This document shows positions 12,105-17,826 of a DNA stretch of 17,826 bases, in pieces. The notes below the pieces were generated by a model. It was not told where the DNA came from. It saw nothing but the letters and a program-made list of their open reading frames with translations, and searched no databases. The first letter of the stretch is position 1, and every line of letters begins with the position of its first letter. Source of the stretch: Prevotella sp. UBA4339 (lineage in GTDB: Bacteria; Bacteroidota; Bacteroidia; Bacteroidales; Bacteroidaceae); contig DGTJ01000003.1 in assembly GCA_002393725.1 (NCBI GenBank), forward strand, positions 1 to 17,826, read 5' to 3'. The translations under genes were made by a program, and so were the position numbers.

Positions 12105-13997
12105 ATGAAGAAATGGACTATTGAAGACTCCAAGGAACTCTACAACATCAATGGTTGGGGAACTTCCTATTTCGGCATCAACGAGCAGGGTGATGTCTAT
12201 GTTACTCCTTGTAAGAACGGTACGCAGATAGACTTGCGTGAGGTGATGGACGAATTGGCGCTGCGTGATGTCACGCCACCTGTGCTCCTGAGATTTCCGG
12301 ATATCCTGGATAATCGTATCGAGAAGACGTGGAGCTGCTTTAAGAAAGCGGCAGAAGAGTATGACTACAAGGGCGAGAACTATGTAGTCTACCCAATAAA
12401 GGTAAACCAGATCCAGCCTGTCGTAGAGGAAATAATATCTCACGGAAAGAAGTTCAACCTTGGTGTAGAGGCAGGCTCAAAGCCAGAGCTTCATGCTGTG
12501 ATTGCCGTACAATGCCAGAGCGACTCCATCATCGTATGCAATGGGTATAAAGACCAAGGCTATATAGAACTGGCTCTTCTTGCACAGAAGATGGGCAAGC
12601 GCATCTTCATCGTGGTGGAAAAGCTGAACGAGCTTGATATCATCGCCAAGGTGGCTAAGAAGATGGATATAAAGCCCAACATCGGCATCCGCATAAAGCT
12701 GGCCTCATCAGGCTCCGGCAAATGGGAAGAGAGTGGCGGCGATGCTTCTAAATTCGGCCTGACAAGCGCAGAGCTTCTCGATGCACTTGACCTCCTCGAC
12801 AAGAAAGGCATGCGTGACTGCCTGAGACTGATACACTTCCACATCGGCTCGCAGATCACAAAGATACGCCGCATACAGACCGCTCTGCGAGAGGCTTCGC
12901 AGTTCTACATCCAACTTCACAAGATGGGGTATAATGTAGACTTCGTTGACTGTGGTGGCGGACTTGGCGTAGACTACGATGGAACACGCTCACCATCCAG
13001 TGAATCATCTGTAAACTACTCTATACAGGAATACGTCAATGACTGTATCTACACCTTCGTTGATGCAGCCAACAAGAACGGACTGCCCCACCCTAACATC
13101 ATAACAGAGAGCGGACGTTCGCTTGCTGCCCATCACTCAGTATTAGTAATTGACGTGCTTGAGACAGCATCACTGCCCGAGATGCCAGAGGAATTTGAGC
13201 CAGATGAGAATTCGCATCAGCTGGTAAAGGACCTATATGACATCTGGGACAATCTCTCGCCTCGCAATGTACTTGAAGACTGGCACGATGCCGAGCAGAT
13301 ACGTGAGGAAGTACTCGATCTCTTCTCCCACGGTATCGTAGACTTGAAGACACGTGCTGAAATCGAGGCCATGTATTGGAGCGTATGTCACGAAATCAAT
13401 ATTCTGACGAAGAGCCTGAAGCATATTCCAGAGGAGCTGATGAACATCGATAAGCTCTTGGCAGACAAGTATTTCTGTAATTTCTCACTCTTCCAGAGCC
13501 TGCCCGACTCCTGGGCTATTGACCAGCTCTTCCCCATCATGCCTATTCAGCGACTTGATGAGCGCCCCACCCGCAATGCCACCATTCAGGATATCACTTG
13601 CGACTCGGATGGCAAGATTGCCTCGTTCGTAACAAACCGCATTAATTCCCATTCGCTGCCAGTCCACTCCCTACGCAAGAGCGAGCCATATTATCTTGGT
13701 GTCTTCCTGGTGGGAGCTTATCAGGAGATACTTGGCGACATGCATAATCTCTTTGGCGACACCAATGCCGTACACATCTCTGAGAAGGACGGCAGCTATC
13801 ATATCGATCAGATCATCGATGGCGAGACAGTTGCCGAGGTACTCGACTATGTACAGTATGACCCGAAGAAACTCGTGCGCCAGCTTGAGGTGTGGGTAGC
13901 AAAGAGCGTCAAGCAGGGAAAGATCAGCCTTGAAGAGGGCAAGGAATTCCTGTCTAACTATCGCTCCGGACTCTATGGATATACGTATTTAGAGTAA
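12105..13997 (+). CDS. speA: Biosynthetic arginine decarboxylase (PLP-dependent)
   Basis: SpeA decarboxylates L-arginine to agmatine, the first step of the agmatine route to putrescine and spermidine. The 630-residue length fits the SpeA family. The N-terminal part is a fold-III alanine-racemase-like barrel. Lys99 in VVYPIKVNQ is the PLP lysine, HFHIGSQ (245-251) and CGGGLGVDYDGT (284-295) bind the cofactor phosphate, and ESGRS (336-340) is a further cofactor-site block. Cys500 in TCDSDG matches the conserved catalytic cysteine-aspartate motif of the second active-site half. YQEILGDMHNLFGD is a SpeA signature near the C-terminus. argB follows after 18 nt on the same strand, so arginine use and arginine synthesis sit side by side. 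Confidence 0.97.
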   Translation: MKKWTIEDSKELYNINGWGTSYFGINEQGDVYVTPCKNGTQIDLREVMDELALRDVTPPVLLRFPDILDNRIEKTWSCFKKAAEEYDYKGENYVVYPIKVNQIQPVVEEIISHGKKFNLGVEAGSKPELHAVIAVQCQSDSIIVCNGYKDQGYIELALLAQKMGKRIFIVVEKLNELDIIAKVAKKMDIKPNIGIRIKLASSGSGKWEESGGDASKFGLTSAELLDALDLLDKKGMRDCLRLIHFHIGSQITKIRRIQTALREASQFYIQLHKMGYNVDFVDCGGGLGVDYDGTRSPSSESSVNYSIQEYVNDCIYTFVDAANKNGLPHPNIITESGRSLAAHHSVLVIDVLETASLPEMPEEFEPDENSHQLVKDLYDIWDNLSPRNVLEDWHDAEQIREEVLDLFSHGIVDLKTRAEIEAMYWSVCHEINILTKSLKHIPEELMNIDKLLADKYFCNFSLFQSLPDSWAIDQLFPIMPIQRLDERPTRNATIQDITCDSDGKIASFVTNRINSHSLPVHSLRKSEPYYLGVFLVGAYQEILGDMHNLFGDTNAVHISEKDGSYHIDQIIDGETVAEVLDYVQYDPKKLVRQLEVWVAKSVKQGKISLEEGKEFLSNYRSGLYGYTYLE

Positions 13998-13998
13998 G

Positions 13999-14004
13999 AA
14001 GGAG
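13999..14004 (+). promoter_or_regulatory. Shine-Dalgarno site of argB
   Basis: AAGGAG lies 11 nt before the argB ATG. Strong SD sites are uncommon in this phylum and are absent before most other genes in the window. It may support internal re-initiation in the speA-argB message. Confidence 0.45.
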
Positions 14005-14015
14005 ACAAAAGTCGT

Positions 14016-14795
14016 ATGAATAATAAGGAGAAACTTACAGTAGTGAAGGTTGGAGGGGCTGTCGTAGAAGACGATGCACAGCTCTCCCAGCTTCTTAAGG
14101 ATTTCAGCGCCATTGAAGGCAAGAAAGTCCTGGTACATGGTGGAGGCCGCAAGGCTACAAAAGTGGCAGAATCACTTGGCATTGAGTCAAAGATGGTGAA
14201 TGGCCGCAGGATTACTGATGCTGAGATGCTTAGTGTCGTCACCATGGTTTATGGCGGTCTTGTCAATAAGAACCTCGTTGCCCGCCTTCAGGCAAATGGC
14301 GTCAATGCCCTTGGTCTCACTGGCGCAGACATGAATGTCATACGCAGTCACAAACGCCCCTTGAAGGATGGCATCGACTTCGGATTCGTAGGCGATGTTG
14401 ACGAGGTTGACGGCAAGATGCTCAGCAAACTCATCGAAGAAGGTGTTACCCCAGTAATGGCTCCCCTTACTCACAACGGTCAGGGTAATATCCTTAATAC
14501 CAATGCCGACACTATCGCCTCAGAAACAGCAAAGGCCCTCGCGCCATACTACGACGTCACACTGATATTCTCATTTGAGAAAAAAGGCGTGCTCCGTAAT
14601 CCTGATGACGATGACTCCGTGATTCCCTGCATTACACATGCGGACTTTATCAAATATAAGGAAGACGGAACCATCAGTGGCGGTATGCTTCCCAAGATAG
14701 AGAATGCCCTCAGAGCCATAGATGCCGGTGTCGGACGTGTAATCATTACTCTGGCAACAGCAATTGACGGCAATTCAGGAACAATAATTAAATAA
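14016..14795 (+). CDS. argB: Acetylglutamate (or N-acylglutamate) kinase
   Basis: ArgB phosphorylates the side-chain carboxyl of N-acetylglutamate, the second step of arginine synthesis. The 259-residue amino-acid-kinase fold shows KVGGAVV with Lys11, the oxyanion loop HGGG (41-44), RITDAEML with Arg65, the NTNADTIASE block (161-170), and MLPKIENA with Lys227. In Bacteroides fragilis the later pathway uses N-succinylornithine, so the true substrate here could be N-succinylglutamate; this cannot be read from the sequence. The start is fixed by an AAGGAG site 11 nt upstream. It is the last gene of the + strand run and its stop codon lies inside the terminator stem. Confidence 0.93.
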   Translation: MNNKEKLTVVKVGGAVVEDDAQLSQLLKDFSAIEGKKVLVHGGGRKATKVAESLGIESKMVNGRRITDAEMLSVVTMVYGGLVNKNLVARLQANGVNALGLTGADMNVIRSHKRPLKDGIDFGFVGDVDEVDGKMLSKLIEEGVTPVMAPLTHNGQGNILNTNADTIASETAKALAPYYDVTLIFSFEKKGVLRNPDDDDSVIPCITHADFIKYKEDGTISGGMLPKIENALRAIDAGVGRVIITLATAIDGNSGTIIK

Positions 14796-14820
14796 AAGGC
14801 GAAAATAATCGCCTTTTATT
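14791..14820 (+). terminator. Terminator overlapping the argB stop codon
   Basis: AATAAAAGGCGA (14791-14802) and TCGCCTTTTATT (14809-14820) form a perfect 12-bp stem with the loop AAATAA. The TAA stop (14793-14795) lies in the left arm. Confidence 0.85.
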
Positions 14821-14861
14821 GTAACTTTTCCCTTTTACAATCGTCATTACTTATAGAGAGG

Positions 14862-15377
14862 ATGAAAAAGATCAGTTTCCGGAACGATGTACTGCCACTC
14901 AAGAATGAGTTGTACAGACTAGCTCTCCGCATCACTCTCAACCCTACAGAGGCAGAGGATGTGGTGCAGGAAACAATGATCAAGGTCTGGAACAGGCGAG
15001 ACCGCTGGGATGAACTTGAATCCATCGAAGCCTTCTGCCTGACAATATGCCGGAACATCTCGCTAGACAAGGTGAAGAAAGCAGAAAACCAGAACCAAAG
15101 CCTGATGGATGAGCACGATGCTCCAGACAACAGCTATACATCCAATCCTGAGGAGCAGGCGATGCAGCAAGACAGAATAGCACTCATCCGCCGACTCATC
15201 AACACACTGCCGGAGAAACAGCGCAGCTGCATGCAGCTGAGGGATTTCGAGGGCAAGAGTTACAAAGAGATAGCAAAAATTCTGGCTATCAGCGAGGAAC
15301 AGGTTAAGATAAACATTTTCCGAGCCCGCCAGACGATAAAACAAAAATATATAGATACAGAGAATTATGGATTATAA
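14862..15377 (+). CDS. ECF-type RNA polymerase sigma factor
   Basis: This 171-residue protein has the two-domain ECF sigma layout. Region 2 spans about residues 10-75 (YRLALRITLNPTEAEDVVQE, IKVWNRRDRWDE, FCLTICRNISLDKVKK) for -10 recognition and core binding. An acidic/polar linker (DEHDAPDNSYTSNPEE) follows, then region 4 at about 100-165 (LINTLPEKQRSCMQLRDFEG, YKEIAKILAISEEQVKINIF) with the HTH that contacts -35 DNA. It directs a subset of promoters, probably in response to a signal held by a partner protein. The next gene starts 11 nt before its stop codon and encodes a small one-TM protein, the normal sigma/anti-sigma arrangement in this group. A -7-like TAACTTTT sits about 40 nt upstream, next to the argB terminator. 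The signal and the target promoters are not visible. Confidence 0.93.
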   Translation: MKKISFRNDVLPLKNELYRLALRITLNPTEAEDVVQETMIKVWNRRDRWDELESIEAFCLTICRNISLDKVKKAENQNQSLMDEHDAPDNSYTSNPEEQAMQQDRIALIRRLINTLPEKQRSCMQLRDFEGKSYKEIAKILAISEEQVKINIFRARQTIKQKYIDTENYGL

Positions 15378-15843
15378 GTACATCGAGCAGCTCCTGGAAA
15401 ACTACTGGCAAGGTGAGACCACCCTGCAAGAGGAGAGCATCCTGCGCAATTTCTTCAGCCAGGAAGATGTGCCTGCTGAGTTCATTAAGTACAAGCCTCT
15501 CTTCGCTTACGAGCAGGAAAAAGAGGAGGTGCTCAACGAAGAATTTGACAGCCATATTCTTGAAATGATCGGTGAGGAAGAGCCAAAAGCAAAGATTGTC
15601 ACAATGACATCACGCCTGATGCCTCTGTTCAAGGCTGCTGCCATAGTAGCTATCATCCTCACCTTAGTAAATGCAGCTCAGGCTCCTTGGAACTATGGCT
15701 GGGACAATCCTCAGGATGAATACGCAAAGTTCCATCAGCAGCAACAGGAGGACTCTGTCAACATGCTCAACCCTGTTCAGGCAGAGAATCTTGGCGACAG
15801 CGCATCTGCTACCAAGCCTGAAGCAACGCATTTCATGGAGTAG
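15367..15843 (+). CDS. Probable anti-sigma factor-like membrane protein
   Basis: This 158-residue protein starts inside the last codons of the ECF sigma gene (11-nt overlap), which implies translational coupling. Its cytoplasmic N-terminus MDYKYIEQLLENYWQGETT and TLQEESILRNFFSQ are familiar from small Bacteroidetes proteins encoded behind sigma factors, often mislabelled in databases as pyruvate ferredoxin oxidoreductase. A single hydrophobic segment (about 86-105, LMPLFKAAAIVAIILTLVNA) is followed by a ~50-residue tail rich in Gln and Asp with no folded-domain motif. The topology suggests a cytoplasmic sigma-binding part, one TM helix and a short periplasmic tail. No zinc-binding HxxxCxxC motif is present, so it is not a ZAS-type anti-sigma. 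The role is inferred from position. Confidence 0.75.
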   Translation: MDYKYIEQLLENYWQGETTLQEESILRNFFSQEDVPAEFIKYKPLFAYEQEKEEVLNEEFDSHILEMIGEEEPKAKIVTMTSRLMPLFKAAAIVAIILTLVNAAQAPWNYGWDNPQDEYAKFHQQQQEDSVNMLNPVQAENLGDSASATKPEATHFME

Positions 15844-15938
15844 ATAATTTTTCAATGCTTTCTCTATACAATTAATTTAAACTTAAATGTAGAAACTGTG
15901 AAGTTTCGATTCTCTCAAATTTTTCATAACATGCTAAC

Positions 15939-15982
15939 GAAAACCCCCTGACTCCTCAAGATAGAGGAATCAGGGCGGTTTC
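15939..15982. terminator. Bidirectional terminator between the sigma operon and the CPBP gene
   Basis: CCCTGACTCCTC, the loop AAGATA and GAGGAATCAGGG form a 12-bp stem with one mismatch, flanked by GAAAACC and GGTTTC that extend it. The upstream 95 nt hold no gene that I can see. Confidence 0.8.
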
Positions 15983-16004
15983 ATTTTGGGGCTTTACCTG
16001 AAAT

Positions 16005-16769
16005 CTATTTCTTCATCCTGAGGTTCAGCTGGAAAATGGCTGGAAGCAGGATACACAGTGAGAAGGCTACTGCCATCACTGTAGTACGCTGGCTACCTCC
16101 AAACAGATCTATCATCTTTATATTGGGGTCAGGATAGAAAGCAAATAAGAGGTAAGCTACCGAGTTGTTCACCCAATGATAGATTACGCCAGGAATGATA
16201 CTGTCCGTGCGATAGTACATCCAGCCAAGCAGAATCCCAATCAAGAATGCATGAGGCATCTGGGCAGGATTCATGTGAATGACAGAAAAGAGCGCGGCAG
16301 ATATCAGAATGCCAATCCAAGGATTACTCTTCCAACGCAGAAGAGCCCTAAGGATAGCACCTCGGAAGACAATCTCTTCTACAAGAGGAGCCATCAGCCC
16401 TATTATTATATACCCAAACGGACTGGTCATGATAAGTTCAAACTCATGCTCTGCCAAGTTGGGCAGTTCTGGCATCATCTCCTGAATAAACATTGAAGGG
16501 AGTATAGCCCCAAAAGCAGCAAGGGCACACCAGAAGAATACTCCCCAAGGACGAGTACGCAACCAGTTTGGAGACAACTCTGCCCACTTCAGACATAAGA
16601 AGCATACGAGCGTTACCACATCCATCAGGGCAGTAGTAAGAATCAGTTCCATGGCACCCAGACTGTCAGCACAAGGACCTTTAATCATTTGATGAACAAA
16701 CATCACGATGGCACCAGCTAACATCTGGATAGCTGCGAACGCCACAAAATATAATATAGCCTTTTTCAT
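16005..16769 (-). CDS. CPBP family intramembrane metalloprotease
   Basis: This is a multi-pass membrane protein of 254 residues from ATG 16769 (256 from GTG 16775). I count about seven hydrophobic segments. The CPBP/Abi signature is complete (numbered from the GTG start): EEIVFRG (Glu133, Glu134, Arg138), SVIHMNP (His167, Asn169) and YHWVNNS (His200, Asn203/Asn204). These residues coordinate the metal and resemble Rce1-type CAAX proteases. In bacteria such proteins process peptides or act in stress or immunity to bacteriocins; here the role is unknown. The gene follows ribF directly. With GTG the start overlaps the ribF TGA by 4 nt; with ATG it lies 2 nt beyond it. I prefer ATG because it leaves the MKK start next to the first TM helix. 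It is read with ribF. Confidence 0.9.
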   Translation of the reverse strand: MKKAILYFVAFAAIQMLAGAIVMFVHQMIKGPCADSLGAMELILTTALMDVVTLVCFLCLKWAELSPNWLRTRPWGVFFWCALAAFGAILPSMFIQEMMPELPNLAEHEFELIMTSPFGYIIIGLMAPLVEEIVFRGAILRALLRWKSNPWIGILISAALFSVIHMNPAQMPHAFLIGILLGWMYYRTDSIIPGVIYHWVNNSVAYLLFAFYPDPNIKMIDLFGGSQRTTVMAVAFSLCILLPAIFQLNLRMKK

Positions 16770-16771
16770 AT

Positions 16772-17710
16772 TCACTTCACATTTAGAATTCCAGTTGCGG
16801 CAATCTTGTCTCTCTCGAGTTGAGCCATCAGAGCCTCACTGCTGTCAAAGCGCTGCTCTGAGCGGATCCTCTCTACAAATTCCACTGTCATCACCTGCCC
16901 ATAGATATCCCCTACACCATTATGCAATATATTCACCTCAAGCGTCTGATGATCACCAGCAAATGTAGGCCTTGTGCCAATATTCATCATTGCAGGCCTC
17001 CTGTCGCCTCCGACAATTGCCCATACAGCGTATACACCTGAAGCAGGGATAAGCTTCCTGGTATCATCAACGGCGATATTAGCCGTTGGGAATCCCAGCT
17101 TGTGACCGATATGCTCACCGCCCACTATCTTGCCTGTCAGAGCATAAGCCCTTGAGAGTCCTTCGGCGGCTCTCCTGACATCGCCATCCGAGAGCAGCTG
17201 GCGTATAGCCGATGAACTTACTGCCACTTCAGAGCCCTCGAACTTCTCTTTTTCGCCCCTTAATACTTCCATGCCCATCGCATTTCCATATCGCACATAG
17301 TCTCCAAATCCCTCTTCGCGATTATGTCCAAAACGGTTGTCATAGCCGGTGACCAACACCTCTACCGAGAGTTTTTCCTTAAGAATGTCATGCATAAAGT
17401 CCTGGGCTGTCATAGCTGCGAGCTCTCTTGTAAATGGTAAAATCACCAATATGTCTATGCCAAGAGAGTCTATAATATGCTGCTTTTCGGGATTAGTGGA
17501 AAGCAATTGGGGCTTAAACGAAGAATCAAACACCTCGCGCGGCTGGCGATCGAAAGTTATCACTAATGATTTCAAGCCTCTCTCAGAAGAATTTCTCAGT
17601 ACACTCCTGATGAGCAGCTGATGCCCTCGATGCACACCATCGAAGCATCCGATAGTGGCTACACAAGGCTCCGAAAGGCTCACTTCATCACTAAAGATGA
17701 CAGTTTTCAT
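16772..17710 (-). CDS. ribF: Bifunctional riboflavin kinase / FAD synthetase
   Basis: RibF makes FMN from riboflavin and then FAD, in the cytoplasm. From the chosen ATG the protein has 312 residues, the normal size. The N-terminal FAD synthetase (nucleotidyltransferase) domain shows GCFDGVHRGHQ (21-31), the HxGH-type motif, then VEVLVTGYDNRFGHNREEG and SSSAIR (165-170). The C-terminal riboflavin kinase domain has IGHKLGFPTANI with PTAN (208-211), the MNIGTRPTF block and catalytic Glu258 in LEVNILH. An upstream in-frame ATG at 17803 would add 31 residues that cross the promoter of the divergent tRNA gene and resemble no RibF N-terminus, so I reject it. I see no clear -7 box for ribF in the 94-nt gap. 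Confidence 0.95.
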   Translation of the reverse strand: MKTVIFSDEVSLSEPCVATIGCFDGVHRGHQLLIRSVLRNSSERGLKSLVITFDRQPREVFDSSFKPQLLSTNPEKQHIIDSLGIDILVILPFTRELAAMTAQDFMHDILKEKLSVEVLVTGYDNRFGHNREEGFGDYVRYGNAMGMEVLRGEKEKFEGSEVAVSSSAIRQLLSDGDVRRAAEGLSRAYALTGKIVGGEHIGHKLGFPTANIAVDDTRKLIPASGVYAVWAIVGGDRRPAMMNIGTRPTFAGDHQTLEVNILHNGVGDIYGQVMTVEFVERIRSEQRFDSSEALMAQLERDKIAATGILNVK

Positions 17711-17739
17711 AATTATTTTTGCTTTTTTTGAAGAAAACT

Positions 17740-17776
17740 TTTGGATATTCCCAGAAAATGATGTATCTTTGCACCC
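17740..17776 (+). promoter_or_regulatory. Promoter of the right-edge tRNA gene
   Basis: TTTG (17740-17743) and TATCTTTG (17764-17771) are spaced 20 nt apart, a full Bacteroidetes -33/-7 promoter, followed by CACCCGAATT. The leader to the tRNA is about 30 nt and contains a short dyad, TGCACC and GGTGCA. Confidence 0.8.
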
Positions 17777-17804
17777 GAATTCCGCACAACGGTGCAAATT
17801 CACC

Positions 17805-17826
17805 GGACTTGTAGCTCAGTTGGTTA
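17805..17826 (+). tRNA. tRNA gene, 5' end only (runs off the window)
   Basis: GGACTTG (17805-17811) is an acceptor 5' strand, followed by TA and the D-arm GCTCAGTTGGTTA. This is the standard start of a class I tRNA. The anticodon is outside the window, so the amino acid cannot be given. Confidence 0.85.

Noticed and set aside
17711..17803. Longer ribF start at 17803
   Set aside because: The extra 31 codons cross the full promoter of the divergent tRNA, have no RibF-like sequence, and the ATG at 17710 gives the standard MKTVIF start.

Overview
The window is typical Bacteroidales chromosome, most like Prevotella or a close relative. I base this on sequence signs, not a database search. Promoters match the Bacteroidetes pattern, with -7 boxes of the form TAnnTTTG(C). 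Start codons mostly lack Shine-Dalgarno sites. Family-specific genes include a WYL-type regulator beginning MPVNKNALLRYK, a topoisomerase I with GRYGPY repeats instead of zinc fingers, a lipoprotein with a DUF4369-like N-terminus and thioredoxin-like C-terminus, and an ECF sigma factor paired with a small one-TM protein.

Layout, left to right. (1) The 3' end of a metallophosphoesterase gene and a short WYL-family regulator that has only its N-terminal part, both on +. (2) An RNA-gene block on the minus strand at about 780-1500: tRNA-Cys(GCA), an unusual tRNA-Trp(CCA)-like gene whose 5' and 3' parts are separated by about 120 nt of hairpins, and tRNA-Asn(GTT), with repeats and terminators between them. 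(3) A minus-strand pnp-purN pair. A long stem-loop lies in the presumed pnp leader and a GC-rich, possibly two-state hairpin lies between the two genes. (4) A lipoprotein with a thioredoxin fold but no CxxC (+). (5) Two secreted esterases transcribed divergently from an AT-rich, dyad-rich intergenic region; the sialate O-acetylesterase is followed 3 nt later by a Nudix hydrolase. (6) A + strand run topA-aroK-speA-argB covering DNA topology, the shikimate pathway, arginine decarboxylation and arginine synthesis. (7) An ECF sigma factor overlapping a probable anti-sigma or companion membrane protein (+). (8) A minus-strand ribF-CPBP protease pair. (9) The first 22 nt of another tRNA gene behind a strong promoter at the right edge.

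Most protein genes are housekeeping genes. I see no phage, IS, CRISPR or defence locus. The least explained part is the tRNA block. The two pieces of the tRNA-Trp-like gene assemble into a near-canonical tRNA (7/7 acceptor pairs counting G-U, G15-C48, T33, CCA anticodon, G discriminator), and a good promoter lies directly upstream of the 5' piece. In the DNA the pieces are separated by a chain of hairpins that contains an imperfect copy of the tRNA's own variable/T-arm region. All three tRNA promoters in the window also share an extended GTAYCTTTGCACCCG box not seen at the protein-gene promoters.
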